This document shows positions 1 through 8,892 of a DNA stretch of 60,000 nucleotides, piece after piece. A program made the position numbers and the translations under genes. Positions within the stretch are counted from its first letter, which is position 1; each line of letters opens with the position of its first letter. The notes under the pieces were generated by a model. That model did not search any database and was not told where the DNA came from. It was given only the letters and a program-made list of their open reading frames with translations. The DNA comes from Hydractinia symbiolongicarpus (lineage: Eukaryota > Cnidaria > Hydrozoa > Anthoathecata > Hydractiniidae). The DNA lies in assembly GCF_029227915.1 (NCBI RefSeq), contig NC_079888.1, forward strand, positions 15,671,001-15,731,000, given 5' to 3'.

Positions 1-240
1 AATGTTCGTTCTGGGACAGTCGACGGACGACAAAATCAAATTCCCGAAATCCGAAATCCCGAATCCGATATAATCTGACAATTCCGGAAATACCGATAAA
101 ATCCTACACATGCGCAATAGCGACTAGCGGGAATATTGCTGACATCAACAAAAATAGAGATTGTGCAAGTGAGTAGGGGAAAGTCCCATAGGGTTGTGAC
201 TGCTAATTGAACTCGGGATATAATAATAAACATGAGTTGA

Positions 241-732
241 TATGATGAGAATCCCTTCAAGACCCAAGAAATGTGTACTCGGACGGTTGAAGAGGCACCC
301 ATGTTATTGCAGTGCGTTCCAGACCATTTAAAGACCCAGTGTATTGGGGCAGCGCGGAAGCGCTCCTGGATGATACGGCGGAATGTCCCGGACCATTTCA
401 AGACACAGGAAATGTGTACCCGGGCGGTTGAAGAATATCCTAGAGCGCTTAGGGATGTTCCAGACCATTTCAAGACCCAAAAAATGTGTACCAGGGCGCT
501 CTAGGAGTACCCATGGCTGCTCAAGTATATTCTGGATCATTTCAAGACGTCGGAAATGTGCACTGATGCTGTTGGACTGATGCCCTCGCTGTTCAAGCAT
601 GTTCCTAACCATTTCAAGACCAAGGAAATGTGTACCAAGGCGTTTCAGAGGGATCCCACGGTGCTCAAGCATGTCCCGGAGCATTTCACATCCCAGGACA
701 TGGCCCACCTGGGAGCCCTCGTGGGGATTTAG
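241..732 (+). pseudogene. Tandem-repeat protein (DUF4116-like repeats), broken
   Basis: One frame carries about five imperfect copies of a roughly 34-residue unit, recognisable by the recurring words PDHFKTQ and EMCT. It is interrupted by an in-frame stop at 502-504 and ends at TAG 730-732. The frame is open from 241 and has no good ATG before 271, so the 5' end is probably lost. The repeat resembles DUF4116-type repeats that I recall from virus-like genes; function is unknown. One copy (about 340-390) is degraded. It lies at the left edge of the virus-like element, next to two small ORFs on the same strand. The minus-strand ORFs over this stretch are shadows of the repeats. Confidence 0.6.
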
Positions 733-783
733 TATAAGGTATGGAGATCACTGACTATCTTATAACCCCAGGTTGTAAGATAA

Positions 784-963
784 ATGGAACAATGCGATGA
801 GTGTGAACGCGTGCTCGATGGGTACGACAGACGCTCCTGTGGACGGAGGTTTTTCATAAAAAGTAAGATGCTATGCTGGTACTGTTACCAAGAGTACATT
901 ACGTATAATGGTGGAAGCTGTCCCGTTACCAAACCCTCATTGAACTCCCTTATCACAAAATAA
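784..963 (+). CDS. Small cysteine-rich protein, 59 aa
   Basis: The ORF starts at ATG 784 in the context GATAAATGG and ends at TAA 961-963. It has a CDEC pair near the N-terminus, a second CWYC pair in the middle and further single cysteines, a spacing that could bind zinc. I do not recognise a family. The next small ORF begins only 5 nt after the stop, and the start context matches that of the capsid and other virus-like genes, which supports membership of the element. At this size it could still be a chance ORF. Confidence 0.45.
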   Translation: MEQCDECERVLDGYDRRSCGRRFFIKSKMLCWYCYQEYITYNGGSCPVTKPSLNSLITK

Positions 964-967
964 AAGG

Positions 968-1174
968 ATGTTCAAATTCGGTAGCAAGAATGTTAATTCA
1001 AGAGACTTTTATGCCAAAGCGACTCCACTAAATATCGAAGATGTAGTAGTAGTAGGGAGTGAATATAAGTACTTTTTCGCTCCTTCCACACCTTTACCCC
1101 CAAAAACCCCGCTTCCACCACTTCCACCACCACCTCCACCCAAAATCGGTAAATCCGACGTCATCCAAAAATAA
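968..1174 (+). CDS. Small proline-rich protein, 68 aa
   Basis: It begins 5 nt after the preceding stop, at ATG 968. The C-terminal half is an uninterrupted proline-rich stretch with several PLPP-type runs, the kind of segment that can bind SH3 or WW domains. No family is recognised. The tight spacing suggests joint expression with the cysteine-rich ORF. The frame on the opposite strand is only the glycine-rich mirror of the CCACC repeats. Confidence 0.35.
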   Translation: MFKFGSKNVNSRDFYAKATPLNIEDVVVVGSEYKYFFAPSTPLPPKTPLPPLPPPPPPKIGKSDVIQK

Positions 1175-1370
1175 AATCCGAGAAATACCGATAGTACGCA
1201 TGCGCAATAGTATATACTCATATTATACAGAATATGAGTAAGGGAAATTCCCCAATTATTCAATCCTTGACGAAATCAAAAATTTTTGTGGTTGGAATAA
1301 AATGTGCCTATAAAAGGGATGATATTTTTTGAAAAAGTGTTAAATTTTATAAGAGACTACCAAGGGCATT
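1175..1370. promoter_or_regulatory. Intergenic stretch with a repeated motif and TATA-like box
   Basis: A block around 1182-1210 (GAAATACCGATA followed by CATGCGCAATAG) is also present at about 84-120. Both copies are followed within 60 nt by a GGGAAA..CCC-like hairpin. A TATAAAAGGG sequence lies near 1309-1320. No gene is seen here; it may hold promoters for outward-reading genes. Confidence 0.3.
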
Positions 1371-1616
1371 TCAGCAGCGCATGTAACCCTTCAACTGTTG
1401 ATACATAAGCAGATCGCTAGATTTAACGATCGTGAAAAAATCGAGTTGCATCATGGATAACCTGCATCGATTCTTCGTCCGATACAGAACGTAGGCCGAT
1501 GCGATGTTGTAAAGTATTTGAGTGATACAAAACTCCACACCAAAAATCATCGCGAACCAAATGAAAGCGAATGAATATTGATATAGTACATGTGATGATA
1601 CTTCACATACAGTCAT
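1371..1616 (-). CDS. Small membrane protein, 81 aa
   Basis: The ATG at 1616 lies 3 nt after the stop of the upstream minus-strand gene (stop ends at 1620), so translation could be coupled, or this could be a read-on of the same gene after a mutation. Residues 10-45 are strongly hydrophobic and aromatic and would form one or two membrane segments, followed by a basic stretch. No family is recognised. It lies at the end of the two-gene minus-strand unit that diverges from the capsid gene. Confidence 0.4.
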   Translation of the reverse strand: MTVCEVSSHVLYQYSFAFIWFAMIFGVEFCITQILYNIASAYVLYRTKNRCRLSMMQLDFFTIVKSSDLLMYQQLKGYMRC

Positions 1617-1619
1617 GAT

Positions 1620-3091
1620 TTAGTCGCCACTGGTAACTCTTTTAGTAGCATGCTTTGAATACAGGGAGCACATCCCGAACCTGGGGAAAACATCATCTGG
1701 TACCAGTGGATACATTGCCGCACCATAGAGGTTACTTTTTTCGTATTCATCGTATAAAATCCAAGCACTGCCGTATTTCCAGAAATTTGTACTTAGAAAA
1801 TTAGAAAGTGCCGTCATAATTAGTATATCCACTACCATATACAACAACGGAGGCATCTTATGAAGCACGTATATATATCCAGGACATCTACTATGGAAGT
1901 ATTCCTCGTACAGAACTTTAAATTCCCCAGCGGTGGCTAAATCATTTTTAAATTTAATCATACCGCTGGATGTAAATTTACTTACGTAGTATGGTATATG
2001 GATGACAAGTACAAAAGCCATCATGAGAAATGGGGTCCATATATAGGTAGTAAACCTACGCTTCTTCAATTGTTCACATTTGCCGGCGAGCACGATGGTA
2101 AAGACCAGTGGGCCAACAGCTGATACGATACTAGCAATAGTGATCCCCTGCTCTTTAAAGAGAATGCTTAGCTTCTCACGTAGGCATACATTATCTCCAG
2201 CTATCTTCATGAGTGTATTTTTAATCGCCTTCAGCTGACTATGGATCTTTGAGATACCATGTTCTTCTATTATCGCCCTTCGATCATTATTTATCTTTTC
2301 ACGATCTTCCTTGACCTTATCGAGGTCCTTATCATCTGTTCCTCTGATACGTCGGACCCAGCCTTCTTCGCATCAAGCCTCTTAATCTTGTCATTTGTAT
2401 TGGAAAGCTCGCCATCGTAGTAAATCATCTTACTTTTCACATTATTCAAGTCGTCCTTGAGCGTTTTAACATAGAAATGAAGCTTTCTTCTTTCGCTTTC
2501 GTTTAATGATTCTGTAAAGGAAGTATCCATCAGGCTCTTCGTTTCGTCTAGAACATTCTCTAGTAGCGGCAGCATCTCGATGTTACCAGAGTTGTTATCG
2601 ACTGTATCAATATCATTCAGGAGTTTTTGAGTCATTGCTTTGCCTTTGTTTGGTGTAACATAGTTGGTAAAACCTAAGGCCTTCAGACGCGTAGGTCCTA
2701 AGGCCGTCTCTATAGATGTAATAGCTCTTAACTCACCGGTCGTAGTCGTAAGCAATATCTCTTTATAGTCCCGTTCACCCAGCGTAACCGTCCTAAAAAC
2801 AAGCTTTTTACCTTCATCGACCCTAAAATAATGATAATTTTTATTGGTTGACAGCCTTAATCCTAAATGCTCGCTAAGTTTAACATAAAGATCGTCGACA
2901 GTTTCCTCTAAATTCTGTTCCCCAAGCCCCACATCCAATCGACTACGCGCACCTCCCTGCTGTTGTCCTGGCGTTAAGCTGACATCAGGCTCGGGTCTAA
3001 GGATCTTGCTCTCGCTACTAAACTCCTCGGCTTCGTCTTGAATATCTCGTTCTGGCGTAAAATCATCTTCATATCCCGGATTATCAGCCAT
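1620..3091 (-). pseudogene. Coiled-coil/membrane structural-type protein, frameshifted
   Basis: One gene of about 490 codons is broken by a frameshift near 2,330-2,345. The N-terminal part (3091-2291) has an acidic head, a globular middle and a charged helical segment. The distal part (to 1620) continues the helix and then has several hydrophobic segments. The junction region with the words EEHGISKIHSQ and FKEQGITIAS is one I recall as a conserved protein family beside capsid genes in cnidarian Polinton-like elements; its role is unknown. It is transcribed divergently from the capsid gene with only 29 nt between start codons, and its ATG is embedded in AAATAAATGG. Confidence 0.6.
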
Positions 3092-3120
3092 TTATTTCAA
3101 CCGCCAGCCTACCTAAATAA
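3092..3120. promoter_or_regulatory. Divergent promoter with late-type AAATAAATG on both sides
   Basis: The 29 nt between the capsid gene (ATG 3121) and the coiled-coil gene (minus-strand ATG 3091) are flanked by AAATAAATG on both strands, each overlapping the start codon. Similar sequences precede ATG 784, 4423 and 8832 (minus). This resembles the TAAATG element of poxvirus late genes. The assignment is by resemblance only. Confidence 0.4.
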
Positions 3121-4378
3121 ATGAGTGTTTTTGGAAGACTAAACCCTTATCAGGAAGTCAAGACTATGCTCGCTGTCAAAGGCAAGAGGCAGCGGGTTAA
3201 AGTGAGTCATGTACCGTCCACTATTGGCCAGAATGAGGATCTATGTGGAAGTACCAAACATGGGTTGGGGCGATGTTATATTTCCTGGGAGTATCAGACT
3301 ACTATTTGATATGGAATTGACCGGCACCAACACGAAAAGAACGATCGTTAGCAATATTGGGAAGGCCCTGGTGCGTGACCTACGTATTACTTTGAATGGG
3401 AATGAGGTCCAGCATATTACGGATTCTAATGTATTAAGTGTCTACCGTGATCTATGGATATCAAAATTCAATCGGGAAAATAACCTGATCCTGGAGGGAA
3501 TCAATCCAAATGACGGGACAATTCGCGCTTTACAGGTAAAAGCGTCTGACCATGTAGGAACAAATGAGGAGCGTGCCATAGGCGCCTTTTGTATTCCGTT
3601 GGGGAAAATGTTCGAGTTGACGAGAGATCTCCCGTTTTATCAACATGGACTCCACAATAGGCTACAGTTCGTTCTACATTTCGCTTCATACGATTAAGTC
3701 ATCAAGGATGCCGGTACACCAGCCGCGGGCTCCACCGCAGCCAAAGCAGCTGACGCTACATACAAAATCTCTAACATTTCGCTCGAGTTTGAAAAATTAG
3801 TAAATGAGGATCTGGCGAGCGCTATGATGTCGCGATACAGCCGCCTCGTCCTACCATACGAACGAGTATTGAGGAGTAAAGTGGTGACTATGAAGAAAAG
3901 TGATACATCCTACAATCGCCAAGTCGATAATCCTGCTAAATCCTTGGTGGGTATATTACTATTATTCGTCGATCCTGGAGTATCCAAGGCTTAAGCGGGT
4001 GTCAATGAGCAATTCTGCAATCCCAAAATCGAGAAGATTTCTGTCATGATGGAGGGTGAGGCCAATGAGCTGTATTCATATGCTATGCTCCCTCGAGATC
4101 ATTTGCAGAAGATCGTTGAATTATTTGGGTGCCATAATAGTGAAGTGACCATAGGTCAATTTTTCACCGAGCGCTATGCGCTATTCATTGATTTCAGGGC
4201 AACACCTGATCGGGGCCTACATGGTAGTGGGCGGCCTCTGCAAAGGTTATCGGATGGTATAACCCTGCACATGACGAAAAAAGCGGATGGCAATGGAGAC
4301 ATTAGGTGCTACGTCTTCCTTATCCAAGACGCGCAATTAAGCATCCTGGATGGCAGGTTCCACAGTGTAGAATATTAA
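3121..4378 (+). pseudogene. Major capsid protein (double jelly-roll type), broken
   Basis: About 418 codons, from ATG 3121 to TAA 4376-4378, encode a protein I recognise as the capsid-like family common in cnidarian and arthropod Polinton-like elements. Landmarks in order are NMGWGDVIFPGS, a VSNIGKA segment, a YRDLW segment, PFYQHGLHNRL, then SDTSYN and a C-terminal MEGEANELY block. The reading frame shifts near 3,235 and has in-frame stops at 3695-3697 and 3992-3994. The fold assignment (two jelly rolls forming trimeric hexons) comes from family knowledge, not from the sequence alone. The neighbours (integrase, ATPase, PolB) support it. Confidence 0.75.
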
Positions 4379-4422
4379 GGGCTCAAAAATTTGTTTTTGT
4401 AAGCCTTGGGTCTACAAAATAA

Positions 4423-4821
4423 ATGGCAACTATAGAAGTTCTTGCTGGAGGAGCATTGATCAATGCTCTGGCTTTCAGTGGGTCAAATTTTTTGTTTAGC
4501 AAACTCAGTGGACACGGCGAGGAAGAAAGAAAACGTCATGATTTAGCGGTTGAAAAGCTTCAAGCTGCCCAAGCCCAATGGGTAAGGGATAGGCAAGCGA
4601 AGATTGGTGCATACAACAAGAGAAGGGAGGAACAAAGGCAAGCTGGGGAGAGTCTCAAGGAGCTCGACGAGGGAATGCGGGAGTATTTCATTGCAACCAT
4701 AGAGAAGGCCCCAAAGCTCTCAGATTTTTACACACCTAGCAAAGGCCAAAAAGACGGTGAACTCACGTTCATCTTAGGGTCCTTGGCTCTGCTGGGTTTC
4801 GCGGTGTACAAGTATATGTAG
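4423..4821 (+). CDS. Small coiled-coil protein with C-terminal membrane segment
   Basis: An intact ORF of 132 residues. The N-terminus is small and hydrophobic (GGALINALAF), the centre is a highly charged helix rich in K, E, R and Q (residues about 28-85), and the last 20 residues form a membrane segment ending in YKYM. I recall this architecture, including the GSNFLFS motif, as a conserved companion of the capsid gene in cnidarian Polinton-like elements; function is unknown. The start lies in AAAATAAATGG, 45 nt after the capsid stop, and the integrase begins just downstream. It is one of the few undamaged genes. Confidence 0.65.
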   Translation: MATIEVLAGGALINALAFSGSNFLFSKLSGHGEEERKRHDLAVEKLQAAQAQWVRDRQAKIGAYNKRREEQRQAGESLKELDEGMREYFIATIEKAPKLSDFYTPSKGQKDGELTFILGSLALLGFAVYKYM

Positions 4822-4830
4822 GGAATATTT

Positions 4831-5851
4831 TTGACATGTATAACAAACATGTCAAAAACACATATCATTACTCCTGAGGAAGCAGGAAAGTTAACTCAAA
4901 TCTACCAGCCCGAACATCTCTGGACTGGACGGAAAGCCATTAAACTACTCACCGAGCAGAGTGGTCTCTCCAAAAAGAGAGTTATTCACTGGTTAGCTCG
5001 TCAGCTGCTATGGCTTAGGCAAATCAAGGCCCCAAGCGCATCAGTTATCCACATTTCACCATCACGAAACCCAACGAGATGCATCAATTTGATTTCTTGT
5101 ACATGCCCCATAATAAATTATATGGAAACACACCTATAAATACATCCTCACAAGCATCGATGTAGCTTCGCGCTACAAGGTGGCAAGACCGCTACGTACA
5201 AAGAAAGCTAGCGAAGTCGCTGATATGCTCAGGGATATTTACAAGGCAGGACCTCTCCGTTATCCGAAGACCTTTCAGTGTGAAAACGGCAGTGAGTTCA
5301 AGTCAGACGTGACAAAGCTGTTAGAAGGCGAGGGTGTCGAGATTAAACGGGCTACCACCCGGTAACATCATACCTTCACGGCATTTGTCGAAAGCTACAA
5401 CAAAGTACTCGCCGAGAGACTCTTTAAACCCCAAGATGCCCAGGAGCTTGCATCTGACGAAACCAGTACCACCTGGGTCAAACACCTATATACAATCGTC
5501 AAGAGTTTGAGCAATTCCAAGACGGCTATGATTGGTATAAAACCAATCAAGGATATAAAGCTCGAGGAGGTCCCACTTACGAAAAGCGAGGTATATTCCG
5601 ATAAAAAGCCTTTGCCTGAAGACGGGCTTTACTTGTATCTGCTGCAACCCGACGAGGAACATGGGGATCAAAAAAGACGTGCAACAGATGCTTGGTGGAG
5701 CAAAAGGACGTACAGACTCGACCGTATAGTGACAGGTACGAGGTTGTTATACTATTTGGCAGATGGACCTGATCGAAATTTTGTGGCAGAGGAATTAATG
5801 TTGATTCCAGAGGATGTTGAAATACCTCCGGAGCATGTTAAAGAATGGTAA
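4831..5851 (+). pseudogene. Polinton-type retroviral integrase (DDE), broken
   Basis: The coding track runs from near 4831 (good ATG 4849) to TAA 5849-5851 across several frames. The N-terminal helical region ends near HWLARQ. The catalytic core starts at FDFLYMP (first Asp, about 5093) and IDVASRYK (5155-5178). The second acidic site is in CENGSEF (5279-5299), where family members normally have Asp. The third, Glu, is in AFVESYNK (about 5380-5403). The C-terminal part has the TYRLDRI and YYLADGPDR words typical of this integrase. Frameshifts lie near 5,000-5,050 and 5,130 and a stop at 5363-5365. The enzyme family joins element ends to host DNA, but this copy cannot make an active protein. 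Confidence 0.82.
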
Positions 5852-5911
5852 CGAGCCCTATGGTTAATATGAACCTATGGTTCATATTAATACCTACCGA
5901 GCAAGATCCCT

Positions 5912-6448
5912 TTAATCATCAATAGGGTGAAGTCGTGTATAATCATAAGGATGTAGTGTATAGAATGGATAACCATGGACTATACCTTTCATAAAATTTG
6001 GTTCGATATCAAAGTCTTTGATATCAACTAGGCGCCTATCCTCAATTTGAATTTTTAATATCTCACCAATTTTCTCCAAGACTGCCAGATCCGAGAGCTT
6101 TAGGTCCTTATCTTTTATGATTTCATAGCAAATTACCCCCCACTCGTTAACGTTTGCTGATACAATATGCAGACCCCTGTGATCCTCAATATCGTATTCG
6201 AGCACTTCATCCTCCTCCTCACACGCAATTGTCGCCCAAGGCTTCTCTCCTGATTGCACTCTATCTAAAAGCTCATCATCATCCGGGTGTATAAAACCCT
6301 CCCAGTAGTAGTCATTTCGATAACTAAAATTCTCCAAACATTGTGAACAATAACCGGTACTGGAACCTGCATTGATACAGCATCGCAGAACCGGTACCGT
6401 CACATCGTAATACTCTGTAAATTGCTGACTATGTACGTACTTTTCCAT
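5912..6448 (-). CDS. Hypothetical acidic protein, 178 aa
   Basis: An intact minus-strand ORF. Near residues 24-38 it has a CC..CxxC arrangement that might hold a metal, followed by an acidic middle and a C-terminal half with aromatic and histidine residues. I do not recognise a family. It lies between the integrase (convergent) and the coiled-coil/ATPase pair on the same strand. Lack of lesions over 178 codons in a region where neighbours are broken argues that it is a real gene. Confidence 0.5.
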   Translation of the reverse strand: MEKYVHSQQFTEYYDVTVPVLRCCINAGSSTGYCSQCLENFSYRNDYYWEGFIHPDDDELLDRVQSGEKPWATIACEEEDEVLEYDIEDHRGLHIVSANVNEWGVICYEIIKDKDLKLSDLAVLEKIGEILKIQIEDRRLVDIKDFDIEPNFMKGIVHGYPFYTLHPYDYTRLHPIDD

Positions 6449-6511
6449 TCTTCTTTAACGCTTAATTATACATTGAAATATTTTGAAACGGTCAATATAT
6501 AACTTTCCCAA

Positions 6512-6715
6512 TTATATTCCAACCAGGATGTATGTCATTAGAACAGTTGACATTAATATGAAAAAATACATGGTGTTCCTTTGATACCTTACCCTTTCCA
6601 GTACATCACGAAGATCTTCATCAAGAGCCTCAAGGCTCCGCTCCAAATGTGGTATCCTATCCATTTCTTGGTGGCAGGCATCCAGTTGCTTTTCTAATTG
6701 ATGTATGTATGACAT
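6512..6715 (-). CDS. Small tail-anchored coiled-coil protein
   Basis: 67 residues: a heptad-like charged helix over residues 1-45 (LEKQLDAC, LERSLEALDEDL) and a single C-terminal membrane segment. It begins 2 nt after the stop of the packaging ATPase on the same strand and has AATAAAT just upstream of its ATG. The layout suggests a small membrane or virion protein co-expressed with the ATPase. No family is recognised. Confidence 0.5.
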   Translation of the reverse strand: MSYIHQLEKQLDACHQEMDRIPHLERSLEALDEDLRDVLERVRYQRNTMYFFILMSTVLMTYILVGI

Positions 6716-6717
6716 AT

Positions 6718-7308
6718 TTATTCTAATATACTCCAGGCTCTGGGATGGTCCAGTCTAATATACAAACAGGCATGTTTGGATTTTTTCAACTGATTCTTGA
6801 TCGCTTCCCAATCGTTAATTATGTTTGTCTCTTCCTCCACCAATTTTATGTCACTCCTTTCGTGCGGGTACCACATGAACAACTGCTTTTTATGTCTCCC
6901 CAGGTTTTTGGGAATTGCGGTATAACTCTGAGTCAACAGCCATAACGAATGCTTCCGGTGCCTCCCGCTAATGGCTAATTCGAGCAGGCTCTGGTGCCTT
7001 TTATCCATGGATTCATCCGCGATCATGTCATCAACTATGAAGAGTGTGCTCTCACCGGCGAGGACATTTGATAATCGTTCAATCCATTCAAATAGTTGAT
7101 CCTGAGGTTCTATCAAAAAAACATAGTCATCCTTCCAAAGCGAGGATCTCCCCAAGTACGCCGTGTTCCATCGAATTTTTGGGCATAGAATCACGATATT
7201 ATGAAAGTGGCCCCTATACTCATTCTCAAAAAAGTCGAGCACACGCTTAGTTTTGCCACAGCTTGTGGGGCCTGTAAATATAGCTGTATGGGGTTCTATA
7301 ACTATCAT
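6718..7308 (-). CDS. A32-like DNA-packaging ATPase (FtsK/HerA superfamily)
   Basis: The Walker A loop GPTSCGKT lies near residue 12 and Walker B TLFIVDDM near residue 97, followed by a sensor-like LLTQSY. These motifs and the length of about 196 residues fit the packaging ATPases of Polintons, adintoviruses and related viruses, which pump DNA into the capsid. I choose ATG 7308 (MIVIEPH) because it puts Walker A at the usual position; the frame is open back to 7389, but that part overlaps the upstream gene. It is intact, with a small tail-anchored protein directly downstream. Confidence 0.85.
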   Translation of the reverse strand: MIVIEPHTAIFTGPTSCGKTKRVLDFFENEYRGHFHNIVILCPKIRWNTAYLGRSSLWKDDYVFLIEPQDQLFEWIERLSNVLAGESTLFIVDDMIADESMDKRHQSLLELAISGRHRKHSLWLLTQSYTAIPKNLGRHKKQLFMWYPHERSDIKLVEEETNIINDWEAIKNQLKKSKHACLYIRLDHPRAWSILE

Positions 7309-7352
7309 GTTTGTTGTATACCCATGGGCATACAACAAAACCTTGAAGGTGC

Positions 7353-7604
7353 TTACTTGGGTTTTGGGACGATAGAAGCAGGTAACCAACCCTTGCTAAC
7401 TGCCATCTCACGACTTCCTCGTCCAGCTGTAAAATAGGCCACCATCTTCATAACGTCACTGGTATCCAGCCTAGTACTAGGAGTCGAGATCCCAAGGAAC
7501 TATTTACCAACCATAGCATATGCAAATGTGAACCCAAGGTCCACGACTGTTTCATAGACCATATCGATGATTTCCTTCTGCTGAGGAGTTACGTTTGTAG
7601 ACAT
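7353..7604 (-). pseudogene. Small conserved-looking ORF with in-frame stop
   Basis: 84 codons from ATG 7604 to TAA 7353-7355, with a TAG at 7500-7502 after codon 34. The first part has a helix with DLGFTFAYAM, and after the stop the frame continues with a TPSTRLDTSD segment. The uninterrupted reading frame on both sides of a single stop suggests a gene broken by one substitution. It immediately precedes the ATPase on the same strand. No function is assigned. Confidence 0.45.
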
Positions 7605-7616
7605 GTTTATATTATA

Positions 7617-7974
7617 CTATTTCATACGAAAAATATCTGGCTGTGTTTGAGATTTTTGCTGAGCCACTGCAGCTGGCTGCTGGGTACCGGCGGGTCCCCT
7701 ACGGAAAAAATATATGGCACCTCCAATACAGGCGAGGGTAATAATACCCCCCCGCGCCATATATATATCCACTGCCTGACTGTACAGAACTCACCTCAGA
7801 AGAGGTTTTGACTGGAGTAACAACAACACCCTGTTGTTGTTTCATATCTTCCTTCCTCTTCTTCATCAGTGCAGCCAACTTGTGACCTTGGGCCACTCTA
7901 CCTGGATGCTTCACTGGTTTTGTTATTACCCTTTCTTCTTTTGATTGTTCCTCACTCATTTCTTTATAAGCCAC
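7617..7974 (-). pseudogene. Small basic membrane protein, frameshifted at a G run
   Basis: The start is at ATG 7974 or 7959 (MSEEQ). The first 70 codons are very basic and charged, then the frame slips at a run of G near 7,745. In the next frame it continues with a glycine- and isoleucine-rich membrane segment and a Gln/Ala-rich tail to TAG 7617-7619. It lies in a run of small minus-strand genes upstream of the ATPase. The pattern (basic head, one membrane segment) would suit a minor virion protein, but I recognise no family. Confidence 0.45.
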
Positions 7975-7997
7975 AGGGCTTATAAAATCACTTCACT

Positions 7998-8261
7998 CTA
8001 GCTAGCCTTCAAACCTTCCCTGCCGGCGTATCTTATCTTATTCATATGTGGAACCCTCATTAAATTACATGCTTGTCGTGGAAACCGATCAGCCGCGGGT
8101 GTCAAAATCACTAGACCGCGTGCGAAACAGTCCCCATATATACCACACCAATCCGTGTACCGCGATTTTATTCTGCTATTATTTAATGAATCTGCTATGA
8201 TACTTCCCATTACAAACACTTCACGATTGCCCATGTGTACCTTTGATAGACTGTTTCCCAT
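7998..8261 (-). CDS. Small protein with N-myristoylation-like start
   Basis: From ATG 8261 the protein begins MGNSLS, which fits the N-myristoylation consensus (Gly2, Ser6). It has 87 residues with no obvious membrane segment. Its 5' end overlaps the 3' end of the upstream membrane-protein gene by 41 nt in another frame. The frame is open to an ATG at 8294, but the start at 8261 has better upstream sequence (AGAAAATA). No family is recognised. Confidence 0.4.
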   Translation of the reverse strand: MGNSLSKVHMGNREVFVMGSIIADSLNNSRIKSRYTDWCGIYGDCFARGLVILTPAADRFPRQACNLMRVPHMNKIRYAGREGLKAS

Positions 8262-8832
8262 TATTTTCTTGCTCTTCATTAACCTTTTCTTCATTCATCT
8301 TAGACGCGGGTGGTTGACAGTGGTTAATTGTATGAGCGGCAACGAGTAGGGGCGCTAAAAATTTGCCAAACGCCGAATATACCAGTATACCCAAATCAGC
8401 CATACTATCTCGTATTATTGGATCATCCTCAATATCCTTCCGTAGACCTTCTGGGTTATCAATGGATACTATATTACCTATGGCTTTCGTATATAAGCCG
8501 ATGGCATGGGTACTGAGAGCCTTTGCAGTTTTCTCCCCTTTTTCCTGCAATTCATGTTGAATGAAATCGGTATGAATTTTTTCAATTACATCCTCCGTGC
8601 CCTTATCAATAAATGCCTCACTACATTTTTTAGGCAGTAAGTGTGCTTTACCTTGACGTATCGCATCCTTCAAAGCCTGGTGCTTGTCGGTTTTTTGCGC
8701 AACAGACTCGGCTGGAGTATCGAATATTTCTGCTAATTCGTGAGCCATGTTTATTAGGCGTCGATACCGATAGAAACAAGCAAGTATCAATATATAAGGG
8801 AGGAGTATACCAATCAGTAGTAATAACTCCAT
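8221..8832 (-). CDS. Hypothetical membrane-anchored protein, 203 aa
   Basis: An intact ORF. Residues 3-21 form an N-terminal membrane segment (LLLLIGILLPYILIL), followed by a soluble mostly helical domain, a hydrophobic patch near residues 150-168, and a charged Glu/Asn-rich tail. The start codon lies in GCAAATAAATGG, the same late-type context as the capsid gene, so it is probably a structural gene of the element. I do not recognise the family. Confidence 0.5.
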   Translation of the reverse strand: MELLLLIGILLPYILILACFYRYRRLINMAHELAEIFDTPAESVAQKTDKHQALKDAIRQGKAHLLPKKCSEAFIDKGTEDVIEKIHTDFIQHELQEKGEKTAKALSTHAIGLYTKAIGNIVSIDNPEGLRKDIEDDPIIRDSMADLGILVYSAFGKFLAPLLVAAHTINHCQPPASKMNEEKVNEEQENNGKQSIKGTHGQS

Positions 8833-8892
8833 TTATTTGCAGTTTTGTGTATAAAGGTGGTGCTTCGCAACACCTTTGGATAAAGCACTAAA

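Noticed and set aside
36-708. Minus-strand ORFs of 145 and 126 codons
   Set aside because: They are the mirror of the plus-strand repeat protein and simply repeat with it.
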